Shown in pieces: positions 1 to 7,942 of a stretch of 46,376 bases of DNA. This DNA is from an uncultured Alistipes sp. (GTDB taxonomy: Bacteria; Bacteroidota; Bacteroidia; Bacteroidales; Rikenellaceae), in assembly GCA_900769445.1 (NCBI GenBank), contig CAAGGR010000131.1:1-46376 (forward strand), written 5' to 3'. The translations under genes were made by a program, and so were the position numbers. The notes under the pieces were generated by a model, which searched no databases, was not told where the DNA came from, and worked only from the letters and a program-made list of their open reading frames with translations. Positions within the stretch are counted from its first letter, which is position 1. Each line of letters starts with the position of its first letter.

Positions 1-1
1 A

Positions 2-271
2 GTAGAGACCATAATCGTTCCCAAAACGCTGTACAAGGTTACAGTGTCATTCGGCAACAAGACCATCTATCTCGACCCGAAGGACGGCAAAAGTGCAATG
101 AGCCGAACACTCGATGGAGCGCTCCCTGTCCTCAAAGAACGCAAGGACATCGAGAACCACGAGGATGTGATAGCCGACTTTATCAAGCAGGCTCAGGAAT
201 TAATACGCCGATTCGAGCAGGGCGGATACATCTACACCGGTAAGCGTTATATGGAAGGTGGACACAAATGA
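2..271 (+). CDS. C-terminal fragment of an unrecognised protein (possible mobile-element gene)
   Basis: The reading frame is open from the left edge of the window (position 2) to a TGA at 269-271, so the gene starts outside the window; a GTG at 44 is an internal codon rather than a convincing start. The visible 89 residues are soluble and charged, with a predicted helical end (IADFIKQAQELIRRFEQGG). I do not recognise the family. The stop codon overlaps the ATG of the next small ORF (ATGA), as in tightly packed operons. Base composition is about 50% GC, unlike the AT-rich genes that follow. Membership of an integrative element is inferred from this context and from the HTH gene at 7402. Confidence 0.55.
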   Translation, partial: VETIIVPKTLYKVTVSFGNKTIYLDPKDGKSAMSRTLDGALPVLKERKDIENHEDVIADFIKQAQELIRRFEQGGYIYTGKRYMEGGHK

Positions 272-333
272 TGCGCCCAACAGTAGGCATAGCCACTGAC
301 GGCGCACATTCCATAGGAGCATGTAAAAAATGA
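268..333 (+). pseudogene. 21-codon ORF, probably the truncated start of a larger gene
   Basis: An ATG at 268 overlaps the preceding stop codon and opens a 21-codon frame that ends at TGA 331-333. The peptide begins MMRPTVGIATDGAHS. The TDGAHS stretch is reminiscent of the first strand of RNase H-like proteins (T/S-D-G), a resemblance I recall from Bacteroidales mobile-element genes but cannot check here. The coupling to the upstream gene suggests a real start whose body was lost, possibly where the AT-rich cargo was inserted. It could equally be chance. Confidence 0.3.
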
Positions 334-573
334 TTGCCAATGACAACTAATGATAAGCGATGATTAAGCTATAGGCTGTTTTTGAGCCATAACAGATAAA
401 GAGAATGTATCATTGGCTATTATCTTTAATCAATTTTTGCTTAGAGCAAAAATTGGAAACATTTAGTAGATAAATAATTTATAGTGCAATGATTACAAAC
501 TGAACCTTTAATGTCATATCGGAGTTCTAATGGATAGAAGCCAAACTTTAATCTTATAATACTATTAAAGTTT
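334..573. other. Non-coding AT-rich junction with a short perfect inverted repeat
   Basis: No gene is visible here. Composition drops sharply from the roughly 50% GC of the first 270 bases. A perfect 10-base inverted repeat (CAATTTTTGC, 431-440, with its complement at 446-455 and a 5-base loop) sits in the middle. It could be a weak terminator for the truncated upstream genes or part of an element junction; nothing decides between them. Short ATGATT/AATGAT repetitions occur at 330-365. Confidence 0.4.
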
Positions 574-604
574 TTTGATTTTTAGCAAATATCTTGTATC
601 TTTG
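574..604 (+). promoter_or_regulatory. Bacteroidota-type promoter of the P-loop ATPase gene
   Basis: TTTG at 574-577 and TATCTTTG at 597-604 are separated by 19 bases, matching the Bacteroidota sigma factor consensus (TTTG, 19-21 bases, TAnnTTTG). Transcription should start near 611. That rules out an in-frame ATG at 575 and favours the ATG at 632. Confidence 0.75.
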
Positions 605-631
605 TTTCAAACTAATATTCAGAACTTAAAT

Positions 632-2050
632 ATGAACTTTCGAGAAATTAATTTTGGTTTATCTGATGCGCAATCAGAACGCATGGATAACCCCAACTTA
701 CTTATTGATGGATACTTAAATGTATCAAAAGTAATAGATGCTGTTAATAATCCTCGATATTTTTTATTTTTAGGATATAAAGGATCTGGCAAATCAGCTT
801 TATCGGAACACCTAAAACTTTGTGAGGATGAATATATAGTTAATCAACAGCCATTAAAAGATTTCCCATTTAAGTTTTTCGATAAAGTCCTGGATAGTGA
901 AGATAGAACAATTAGATATAAAACTATTTGGAGGTGGCTTTTATGTGCATCTGTTTTAGCAACATTGTGTAAAGATGGGAAAAATATGCACAGTGATGCC
1001 AAATGTGCAATCGAAATATTTACACAACTAGGTCTATTTCCCGTAATGGCTATATCTACGCTATTAAAAAAATCATCTACTACAACTATATCAGCATCAA
1101 TAGAGCACTTGGGAATTTCCCACTCAGTTAGCAGTGAATATGCTGAAGCAGATATGGAGCTACTCACTGATTATGTCAAAGAAGTCATTACATCAATTAA
1201 AGAGGAGAAACCTCATTTAATCATAATAGACGAATTAGATGATATCCTTACTCCTAATGGTAGACAATTTGAAAACATAGCCGCTTTAATAAATGAGACA
1301 AAAGACCTTAATGCATTTTTTTATGATAATAATATCCCAGTAAAAATTATTATTTTATGTCGTACGGATATGTTTGAAAGGCTACCAGGTCAGAACCTAA
1401 ATAAAATACGACAATCCAACTCATTTACATTTACATGGTACAGAGAGGGCAGCGATTCTAATAAGAATTCTGATTTGGTTGTTATGATTAATAAACGAGC
1501 CAAACTAACCTATCCTGTGATTACGAATGTTTTTGAAGAGTTTTTCCCAAACAAGTATGACGAGACGGATATTTATTCATCATTGCTAAACTACACAAGG
1601 CATATCCCGAGGGATTTTGTGCAACTGATAAACTATATTAAGGAAAACTGTAATACAGATAAAGTAACTATTGATGCTATAAACAAAGGCGTTAAAAGAT
1701 ACTCCATCGAATATTTTAAACCTGAAATAGCAAATGAACTTGCTGGATATCTTCCTAATAAAGCCATTCCACAAGTATTTGATGTACTTTCATCAATAAG
1801 ATCTCAAAATTTCACATATGAACAGTTCGCAGAGAAATTTAATAGCATAGTTTTGGAAATAGATGTAGATCCTCAAGATGTACTGAAACTTTTGTATGAC
1901 TGTAGCGCTATTGGGCATATTCACTATTATAAAGAGTTTGGTGATACTAGAGTTTTGTATAAGTACCGTAATCGTTATACATCATTCGAGAAGTCCGATA
2001 GAATATTATTACATAGAGGTTTATGGAAAGCAATGAATGTTAGCAACTAA
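632..2050 (+). CDS. P-loop ATPase, Sll1717-like
   Basis: A 472-residue soluble ATPase. The start is the ATG at 632, because an upstream in-frame ATG (575) lies inside the promoter. The N-terminus carries the FGLSDAQSE signature that in Sll1717-family P-loop ATPases precedes the nucleotide site. Walker A is GYKGSGKS at about residues 48-55, Walker B is LIIIDE at about 196-201, and a sensor-like ILCRTDMFERL lies near 241-251. The last 90 residues resemble a winged-helix segment. Such ATPases are often fused to or encoded beside effector proteins in defence islands. Here the neighbours are an HExxH protein and a HEPN-motif protein. The gene is far more AT-rich than the core genes of the window, suggesting acquisition by transfer. 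A defence role is inferred from context only. Confidence 0.75.
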   Translation: MNFREINFGLSDAQSERMDNPNLLIDGYLNVSKVIDAVNNPRYFLFLGYKGSGKSALSEHLKLCEDEYIVNQQPLKDFPFKFFDKVLDSEDRTIRYKTIWRWLLCASVLATLCKDGKNMHSDAKCAIEIFTQLGLFPVMAISTLLKKSSTTTISASIEHLGISHSVSSEYAEADMELLTDYVKEVITSIKEEKPHLIIIDELDDILTPNGRQFENIAALINETKDLNAFFYDNNIPVKIIILCRTDMFERLPGQNLNKIRQSNSFTFTWYREGSDSNKNSDLVVMINKRAKLTYPVITNVFEEFFPNKYDETDIYSSLLNYTRHIPRDFVQLINYIKENCNTDKVTIDAINKGVKRYSIEYFKPEIANELAGYLPNKAIPQVFDVLSSIRSQNFTYEQFAEKFNSIVLEIDVDPQDVLKLLYDCSAIGHIHYYKEFGDTRVLYKYRNRYTSFEKSDRILLHRGLWKAMNVSN

Positions 2051-2069
2051 TATCTTATTAACATATGCT

Positions 2070-2106
2070 CCAGTGAGGTAAACGGTGTTTACCTCACTGG
2101 TTTACA
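2070..2106 (+). terminator. Strong intrinsic terminator after the ATPase gene
   Basis: A perfect 14-base stem (2070-2083 with 2087-2100) with a 3-base loop is followed by a T-rich run. It lies 20 bases after the ATPase stop codon, so the next gene is probably transcribed separately. Confidence 0.8.
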
Positions 2107-2392
2107 TTTATTTAAACTTAATTCGTGCAAGACAAAACCTATCTTTCGAGGTATGATGAAATAAAAAAGAGGATGCCGTTAGAACCTACCATCGAGAGGA
2201 AATGTACAGCAAATATTCTCGTAATACACAATCTTTAAACGAGATATAATAATTGAAAGTTAATCGATTTCACCTACAAAACGGTTTGGCTCTTTTCTCA
2301 GCAAAAGGTATAGGTAAATAGAGGGCATTCGGCATCGTTAAGTTTACACTAATAATATTCAAATTGATATTATATATTTCTATAGGAACTGC
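2107..2392. other. Non-coding gap between the ATPase and metalloprotease-like genes
   Basis: No coding frame of note. A weak stem is possible between TCTCGT near 2218 and ACGAGA near 2240, and GATGCCG (about 2172) is complementary to CGGCATC (about 2331), but neither is convincing as a structured RNA. The gap ends at the promoter of the next gene. Confidence 0.35.
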
Positions 2393-2400
2393 TATCTTTG
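2393..2400 (+). promoter_or_regulatory. -7 element (TATCTTTG) of the HExxH protein gene
   Basis: TATCTTTG matches the Bacteroidota -7 consensus and lies 29 bases before the chosen ATG at 2429. I see no matching TTTG at the expected distance upstream, so the promoter may be weak or activator-dependent. A separate promoter fits the strong terminator after the preceding gene. Confidence 0.5.
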
Positions 2401-2428
2401 AAGTACCATTCTATTAAACGTGCTTATT

Positions 2429-3673
2429 ATGAAATTTGAATACAACGAAGCCGAATATGAACAAGAACTCAAGGGCTCTTATAGAACAGGATGTTTTGAG
2501 ATTTATATGAACGGTTGTTTTAACCCAGATATAAGCAAAATGTCAATAGATGATTTAGGGACATTCTTGCATGAGTATGTACATTTCCTTCAAAATATAT
2601 CTACTCCCTGGGGCATTTTTTCGGCTATTGTAAAAAACAATGATTTGTGTGAGTTTGTTCATTCAATGAATGATAAAAAAGAAATTCATTTACCGTATAC
2701 TTTTACCCGATCAATAGAACAACAACGACGAATAGATTGGTTTTTTTGCAGTTCTGGCTCAGGGCATCTAAATGTGAAAATAGATAGGACCAAACCAACG
2801 AACTACTACTTTGTGGATATTGAAGGTTTTCCTATCTCGATGCATAATGTAATATTCAAGGTACAAGATACTAGGGGCGAGACGATAGAACTAAAAATCG
2901 GAGCTACTATTATTAAAGAAAGTATGGCAGCATTGTACCAATCGTTAATTGATCCCGATGTGCAGCATCCTGATGTGCCATACAACATTGTGCAATTTTT
3001 GTGCGATAATCATTTCCCCTATATTGCAAATGATAAAAGAAAACTTATTTGCCTTTGCTATATTTCATTGTTGAGTTTAGACCCAGGGTTTGCCCTAATG
3101 TGTGAATTAAAAAAAGCTAATGCAAATCCGAGCAAGACAGGCTGGGAAATTTTTGATGATTTCATTATACAAAATGTAACCATCAAAGGTCAAATAATTA
3201 GGATTAAAGATTTTTTCAATAGCCTTATTGATCAATACAAACAATCGTTAAGAGGAATTTTGCCATGTGAGTTATCATATACCAATATTCTCCTTGATAG
3301 CGTAAAGTTAGATAATGGGATTGTCCCCATACTTAATGTAATTAACACCAACCAATTTGGTATTGATAATATAGAGGCACTAATCAAATATCTTGGAATA
3401 CCATTTTTACACCAATTTGATGGGAAACAGTTTTATCCTCAAGTATTAGGTGTTGAAAATTCCTGTCAGGACATTGTTGTAATTGTAGGGAACGCTATTA
3501 TGTACGATTATTTTAAGTCACCTAATAGTAATTATGGAGTTTGCCCATTTAAGAATATATGTGGCGGTGATGATTTAGAATGTTGGGGTAAACCTTGGCT
3601 TCATAAACAGTGTATATTTGATTGCGGAATAGATTCCCTTCACATACGAGGCAAAACAATAATTAAAAACTAA
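2429..3673 (+). CDS. Putative HExxH zinc metalloprotease-like protein with Cys-rich C-terminus
   Basis: A 414-residue protein with no signal peptide or membrane segment. Residues 48-52 read HEYVH inside FLHEYVHFLQ, a canonical gluzincin HExxH helix. An IIKESMAALYQ segment near residue 164 could supply the third zinc ligand (E). The last 45 residues hold six cysteines (VCPFKNICGG, LECWGKPW, QCIFDCG), a plausible second metal site or Fe-S-like cluster. I cannot place the protein in a named family. The start at 2429 is preferred over 2420 because it follows the promoter by a normal leader. It shares the AT-rich composition and orientation of the ATPase and the HEPN-motif gene. A protease effector that the ATPase could gate is one reading, but this is inference. 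Confidence 0.6.
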   Translation: MKFEYNEAEYEQELKGSYRTGCFEIYMNGCFNPDISKMSIDDLGTFLHEYVHFLQNISTPWGIFSAIVKNNDLCEFVHSMNDKKEIHLPYTFTRSIEQQRRIDWFFCSSGSGHLNVKIDRTKPTNYYFVDIEGFPISMHNVIFKVQDTRGETIELKIGATIIKESMAALYQSLIDPDVQHPDVPYNIVQFLCDNHFPYIANDKRKLICLCYISLLSLDPGFALMCELKKANANPSKTGWEIFDDFIIQNVTIKGQIIRIKDFFNSLIDQYKQSLRGILPCELSYTNILLDSVKLDNGIVPILNVINTNQFGIDNIEALIKYLGIPFLHQFDGKQFYPQVLGVENSCQDIVVIVGNAIMYDYFKSPNSNYGVCPFKNICGGDDLECWGKPWLHKQCIFDCGIDSLHIRGKTIIKN

Positions 3674-3857
3674 TCAACATCCATACGGATGAATATAATC
3701 CGTAACTAGCAGAGATACCACTTTACTTTTTGCACTACAGTCCAACCTTTTGAGCCAGACTGTCTAATGCTGGATGGCGTGTTATGTCTCGCTAAAAAAA
3801 GTATGTAAGAGTGTTGTGCCCTTTTCAATAATTATATTTAGGGCGAGCTTGTGTTGT

Positions 3858-3891
3858 AATTTCTTAAGCTAAGAAATTATGATTACCTTCG
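3858..3891 (+). promoter_or_regulatory. Palindrome next to a -7-like element upstream of the HEPN-motif gene
   Basis: A perfect 9-base inverted repeat (AATTTCTTA, 3858-3866, and TAAGAAATT, 3870-3878, with a 3-base loop) lies just before TACCTTCG (3884-3891), a one-mismatch -7 element. The palindrome occupies the spacer or -33 zone, a position suited to an operator. No -33 TTTG is seen. Confidence 0.35.
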
Positions 3892-3919
3892 TGGTTGTAA
3901 TAAAAATACAGCTGAAAGT

Positions 3920-5518
3920 ATGATGTTCGAAGATTATTTTCTCACAAAAGAACTGAATGATTATTGGACAGATGCAATAATTAATGCATTTCCAATTCTT
4001 GCAGAATCCACAAATACACATTTTCTATCTTTGCAGGAATACATATCTTCCGTACCTCAAAAGTTTTATAATAAGGATTTGTTCAAAGACTACTATCAGT
4101 TCTGGGATAATTTAATAAATAATAATCCGTCTTTTATTAAGGAATATTTTAACAATCAATACCATAAATTGGATATAGCATTTGATGTTATATCAAAAAT
4201 TAATCATTTATCTTTTCATGACACTAAAATACCAACGGAAGAGCCTCTTGCAATAAAATTTATCAACGATAATATTAATTACAACTATTTGAAATTAGTT
4301 GAAAGTGTGCTATATGTATTAATATTGCCCATAGCGATACAAACTCGTATAGCACGAAATGCTCAAACCGATAAACTTGATGTATGGAATTGCATAGAGG
4401 AAATTAGAAATACATCGTTTTCATACATTATTGATTGCTATAATAACACTATAAGGAACGGAGTTGCCCATGGAACGGTGGCATATTCCGCATATAACAT
4501 AACTTATTTTGATAAAAAAGGGAACATATATACTGATAATGTTAATCAAGTAGTAGGATTATTTGATATGCTGCTTGATAATTGCAATGCTATGATGGCC
4601 GCACTAAAGTGCATTATGATAAAACATAGTACTTTCTTTTATGAACACGAGATAAAAATACCATCTTCATATTTAATTCAAGAATTAAAAGCCATTTGCA
4701 ACACACCACAATGGGAAGTTCAAGATTGCTTAAGTAGCCAAATATTAGGTGGTAAAAACCAACTAAATATATATGTAGATAATAAACATTATCATTATGA
4801 TAGTGTGGCATGGTTAGCTCTTAGAACGGCAGCTCTTGCCGAAGCTTTTACTCCAGGATATTCTAGGTACTTTATTCACATGAATGTTAAATATGGAAAA
4901 TATTCAGCTGGATGGGCTGGATATGATGGAACTATATTACAAAAGGGAAGACAATCAAACAACATAAAGGATTTGCGAGGGGTAACAGATGCAGTATATT
5001 TTTACCCTAAATACAAAATACCTCGTTTGATAAACTCAATTCATGCAACCTATTTATCTATTAAGAATAAGCCGATTGCCAATAGGCTATACAACCAACC
5101 GATTTACATCATTCGAGATACTAAAATTTATCGTAAAGAACATGGGTACTGTATCAATGATGCTCGTATATATTTGACAAATATTGACAATGTTACAGTT
5201 ACAATTGATCGCTATTACAAAGAAATTGTAAACGATGTTATAAAATACTCTAAAAAGCGATTAGGAAAATTCCATATCAAAAGCATGCTGCCTGTAATCT
5301 ACATCCGAGTTATGGTTTATAATACTGATATGCGATTAAGAGCTTATGATAGCAACGGATTAAAGCCCACTTTGATATGCACAATAGGATTCAATGTGTC
5401 AAAGCATATAAAGAACATAGATATATATGGTGGAACGACTAAGCTATTAGGCAAATACAGAATCGTGTGGAATCACAAATGGTTGATAGAAAACAATATA
5501 AATATTAATAGCAATTAG
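3920..5518 (+). CDS. Uncharacterised protein with a HEPN-type R-x4-H motif
   Basis: A 532-residue protein of no family I can name. Residues 179-184 read RNGVAH within a predicted helical region, matching the R-N-x3-H signature (R-x4-6-H) of HEPN ribonucleases. The preceding 60 residues are helical, as expected of the HEPN bundle. The C-terminal 300 residues are mixed alpha/beta with many aromatic and basic residues and could bind nucleic acid. No signal peptide or membrane span is evident. The ATG at 3920 is followed directly by a second ATG at 3923, either of which could be used. It is the third AT-rich gene in the same orientation after the ATPase and the HExxH protein. A toxic RNase effector role is inferred from one motif and needs structural support. 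Confidence 0.55.
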   Translation: MMFEDYFLTKELNDYWTDAIINAFPILAESTNTHFLSLQEYISSVPQKFYNKDLFKDYYQFWDNLINNNPSFIKEYFNNQYHKLDIAFDVISKINHLSFHDTKIPTEEPLAIKFINDNINYNYLKLVESVLYVLILPIAIQTRIARNAQTDKLDVWNCIEEIRNTSFSYIIDCYNNTIRNGVAHGTVAYSAYNITYFDKKGNIYTDNVNQVVGLFDMLLDNCNAMMAALKCIMIKHSTFFYEHEIKIPSSYLIQELKAICNTPQWEVQDCLSSQILGGKNQLNIYVDNKHYHYDSVAWLALRTAALAEAFTPGYSRYFIHMNVKYGKYSAGWAGYDGTILQKGRQSNNIKDLRGVTDAVYFYPKYKIPRLINSIHATYLSIKNKPIANRLYNQPIYIIRDTKIYRKEHGYCINDARIYLTNIDNVTVTIDRYYKEIVNDVIKYSKKRLGKFHIKSMLPVIYIRVMVYNTDMRLRAYDSNGLKPTLICTIGFNVSKHIKNIDIYGGTTKLLGKYRIVWNHKWLIENNININSN

Positions 5519-5592
5519 AGCTCAGAGTACGGTTTTAATGCGAACGCGATTGACCAATAAGCCGAGCTTTGTATTAATCCTTAAAAATGAAA

Positions 5593-5627
5593 ACCACCCT
5601 CGTCAAAGCTTTTCTTGCGAGGGTGGT
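5593..5627. terminator. Bidirectional terminator between convergent genes
   Basis: A perfect 10-base GC-rich stem (5593-5602 with 5618-5627) with a 15-base loop lies between the HEPN-motif gene (+) and the AlbA_2 gene (-). The T-rich flank is best on the minus-strand transcript, so it serves the AlbA_2 gene at least. Confidence 0.7.
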
Positions 5628-5700
5628 ATTGTTAAATAAGACTCGTTAGAATGCGACTACATTACGCAATATAACCATTTAGAGTGGTATAACTTTTAAA

Positions 5701-7233
5701 CTACATCAGGACAATCCATCGTCCGTATTTCTTGCCACCAACTCTATCGATACAATGTTCGTCTTTTAGTATCCTAATACTCTTTTGAACTGTACTTCGA
5801 GATTTGCCACTTCTTTCAACTAACGCCAGTGTAGTAATCTCTGGATTTTCTATCATTAAATCCAGAATAATTCGCAAGGTTTTAAGCTCACCTTTAAGCT
5901 CATCTTTATGCTTACTTTTAAGCTCACTTTTAAGCTTACTTTCTTGTTCAATTGGCTCTATGGTATTCTTAAAGCCCTCCCTGCAAGGAATCTCTATAAG
6001 GAAATATGAGCGAGCATCATCTGTTTCGATACGAGCTGGTAGTGAACCATTCTTACGCAACTCGTCCTGAATCGTAGGAATACCCGTAGCACGCCCCTCC
6101 GATAGATCAAGTTCTTTAAGGAAATCTCCCAATCGTCTATTGCGGTAACGGCGAGCTTTGAGCAACTTTGCTTTTTGTATTGCCTCCATACTGATTGAGC
6201 GATCAGGTCCAGCATAACTCAATATCGCTACGCCTTGAGGCTCAATGCGAATCTCCACCGGCTCACGCTCCTGGTAATCTCTATGATATAAGGCGTTTAC
6301 TACAGCCTCTTCAAATGCTTGATATGGATAGTTAAAGAACTTTTCAGATTCCGCTTTATCCTTCGGCTTGATGATACGCTCCTTAATAAGATTCGTTTTC
6401 AAATAATCGAGTGTCGCCTTAATCATATACGGAATAGGCCCAGATATTTTCGGAATCTCAATCATATTACTAGGATCTTGCTCCAAACCATTTGGGAATA
6501 GCACAATCTCAACCTGTGTATAAGGGAAGAATTTAGCTGGATTTTCACAGAACATCATTGCGGCTACATTCTTGAGCATACGCCTCTCAGTTGGACCTGT
6601 GAATAGATCCATTTTGTCAAGAATATCCTCAATAGGCACTTTGTGAAAATCCGTAACTAATTTACTATCTACCTTTTTAAGATAATCCAATACAAGCATT
6701 GGCGAGATGTCGTCAACACTTATATCAGGGTTCCCCCTATCGTCAAATGGAGTTCGATTAGCCATCTCTCGAAGTTCATCAAGAACCTCACCTTTTGCAA
6801 CAATAGAACTACTACCCGAACGAATATACCATTCAGTTTTCGGATTGTTCTTGCTCACAACACTCTCCCTTACATCGTAGGGACGATTAACGCCTGAAGG
6901 AACCCAAATAACCAAAATGTGCTGTCCATCCACCTCCTCCACGGATGTTCGAGGCATATAGTACGGATTTATTTTGTTATTGAATCCGACCATATCTTTC
7001 AAAATACCATCGATCTCATTTGCGGGAAGGCCCTTGATCGGACGCTTGGCAATACCATTTTCCTCTTCGACACCAACAAGGATATAACCACCACCAATAT
7101 TATCAAAGTCGTTGGCAAAAGCACAAATGCTATGGTAGATAGAATCGGGATTCCAGCCAGCTTTAAACTCAATACGGCTGCCCTCTATCTTCTGCTTGCG
7201 AAGCAAATCTTCAATATTGATTGGTAACGCCAT
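5701..7233 (-). CDS. AlbA_2 (Schlafen-like) ATP-binding protein with C-terminal winged helix
   Basis: A 510-residue protein with the usual layout of bacterial 'putative DNA-binding/ATP-binding' AlbA_2 proteins. The AlbA_2 domain covers about residues 10-140 (EFKAGWN, GGGYILVGVEE). A GHKL-type ATPase-like region follows at about 310-420 (EAVVNALYHRDY, GRATGIPTIQDEL), and a winged-helix DNA-binding end at about 450-510 (TLALVERSGKSRSTVQ). Between the last two lies a highly charged linker made of five four-residue repeats (SKLK-like), encoded by a 12-base tandem repeat. Proteins of this type are frequent in defence islands and on mobile elements, usually as presumed regulators. It converges on the HEPN-motif gene and shares a terminator region with it. 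Confidence 0.85.
   Translation of the reverse strand: MALPINIEDLLRKQKIEGSRIEFKAGWNPDSIYHSICAFANDFDNIGGGYILVGVEEENGIAKRPIKGLPANEIDGILKDMVGFNNKINPYYMPRTSVEEVDGQHILVIWVPSGVNRPYDVRESVVSKNNPKTEWYIRSGSSSIVAKGEVLDELREMANRTPFDDRGNPDISVDDISPMLVLDYLKKVDSKLVTDFHKVPIEDILDKMDLFTGPTERRMLKNVAAMMFCENPAKFFPYTQVEIVLFPNGLEQDPSNMIEIPKISGPIPYMIKATLDYLKTNLIKERIIKPKDKAESEKFFNYPYQAFEEAVVNALYHRDYQEREPVEIRIEPQGVAILSYAGPDRSISMEAIQKAKLLKARRYRNRRLGDFLKELDLSEGRATGIPTIQDELRKNGSLPARIETDDARSYFLIEIPCREGFKNTIEPIEQESKLKSELKSKHKDELKGELKTLRIILDLMIENPEITTLALVERSGKSRSTVQKSIRILKDEHCIDRVGGKKYGRWIVLM
5881..5940. repeat. Five-copy 12-base tandem repeat inside the AlbA_2 gene
   Basis: Exactly 60 bases form five units of TTTAAGCTCACT-like sequence (third unit most diverged). 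On the minus strand they encode five consecutive S/D/G-[EK]-[LH]-K tetrapeptides in the linker before the winged helix. Because the unit is a multiple of three, copy-number change would alter linker length without a frameshift. Confidence 0.85.
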
Positions 7234-7260
7234 AATTATATCCTATTATCAGTTGATGTA

Positions 7261-7268
7261 CAAAGGTA
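7261..7268 (-). promoter_or_regulatory. -7 element of the AlbA_2 gene
   Basis: On the minus strand this reads TACCTTTG, a consensus -7 element, 28 bases before the ATG at 7233. No clear TTTG is found 19-21 bases further upstream. Confidence 0.55.
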
Positions 7269-7401
7269 ATAATATTTTTTGAAAAATATCGAAATATCAA
7301 TCTATTGTCCAACCTTTTCGGGCGCAAGTCCCTACTCTTACAATGAAGCGATCATAATCGCGCAGATATACATTTATGTTTAACAAATAAAACCAAGAAC
7401 T

Positions 7402-7755
7402 ATGGAAGTATTAACTATCGAGCACAGCGCTTTTCAGCAGTTGATTAGCAAAATTGAAGCAATGGATGAGTTCATCCGCAAAGCAAAGTTAGAGCAACAA
7501 AGTTCCCTCGACGACGATTGGGTTGATGGGCAGGCGGTATGCGAGTATCTCTGCATCTGCGACAAAACCCTGCAACGCCTACGCAGTGCCGGCAAAATTA
7601 CTTACAGCACCATCGGCAACAAGTATTATTATCAGATTGCCGAAATTAAGCGTTGCCTACGTGCTCACACAATCAAAAGTAGTGAGGAGATGCTGCAAAA
7701 CCTAATCGCCCACAAGCGTAATAGCAAGATGAAGGCGAGTGCTAATGTTCAGTAA
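7402..7755 (+). CDS. Helix-turn-helix (excisionase-like) protein
   Basis: A 117-residue protein. The first 40 residues are a helical, probably dimerising segment. Residues 45-95 match the MerR-like HTH_17 fold of excisionase-family proteins (DGQAVCEYLCICDKTLQRLR, then a wing ending KYYYQIAEIKRCL). In Bacteroidales, close relatives of this layout are usual accessory genes of conjugative and mobilisable transposons, where they control excision or cargo expression. The gene has core-like GC and marks the right side of the AT-rich island. No integrase lies next to it in the window, so it may be a remnant. It is followed by a good terminator. Confidence 0.8.
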   Translation: MEVLTIEHSAFQQLISKIEAMDEFIRKAKLEQQSSLDDDWVDGQAVCEYLCICDKTLQRLRSAGKITYSTIGNKYYYQIAEIKRCLRAHTIKSSEEMLQNLIAHKRNSKMKASANVQ

Positions 7756-7757
7756 AC

Positions 7758-7801
7758 CGAAGAGAGGTGGCTACAAATAGAGGCCATCTCTCTTCGATTT
7801 T
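7758..7801 (+). terminator. Intrinsic terminator after the HTH gene
   Basis: A 14-base stem with one G-U pair (7758-7771 with 7783-7796) and an 11-base loop is followed by ATTTTG. It starts three bases after the HTH stop codon. Confidence 0.75.
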
Positions 7802-7829
7802 GTCAATTCAAAAATTATTCGTAAATTTG
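7799..7829 (+). promoter_or_regulatory. Consensus promoter with no clear gene behind it
   Basis: TTTG (7799-7802), 19 bases, TAAATTTG (7822-7829) is a full consensus match. Transcription would begin near 7836, yet the region 7836-8092 contains no recognised gene and the next gene is convergent. Confidence 0.6.
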
Positions 7830-7858
7830 TCGTAAGCAACTGTAGTTCTGAAGTTTGT

Positions 7859-7942
7859 ATGGGAAAAGTCGGACTCGAAAACGACGCCCTGAAACTACCC
7901 AAGTGTCCCTCGAATTGGGAGTATAGTACTGGGCAAAGGTAA
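7859..7942 (+). pseudogene. 27-residue ORF behind a consensus promoter; possible gene remnant
   Basis: The first ATG after the promoter opens 27 codons (MGKVGLENDALKLPKCP...) and stops at TAA 7940-7942. The same frame stays open past this stop to 8158, where it overlaps the 3' end of the convergent membrane-protein gene. This could be a leader peptide, a small gene, or a pseudogene with an in-frame stop. No homologue comes to mind. Confidence 0.25.

Noticed and set aside
2170..2340. GATGCCG and CGGCATC about 150 bases apart in the gap after the ATPase gene, as in retron-like msr/msd folding.
   Set aside because: Only seven bases pair, no reverse transcriptase is nearby and no promoter points into the region.
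3737..7318. The 11-base sequence TCCAACCTTTT occurs near 3741 and near 7308, possible att direct repeats.
   Set aside because: Flanking bases differ, the copies lie inside the island rather than at its edges, and 11-base matches are expected by chance in AT-rich DNA.
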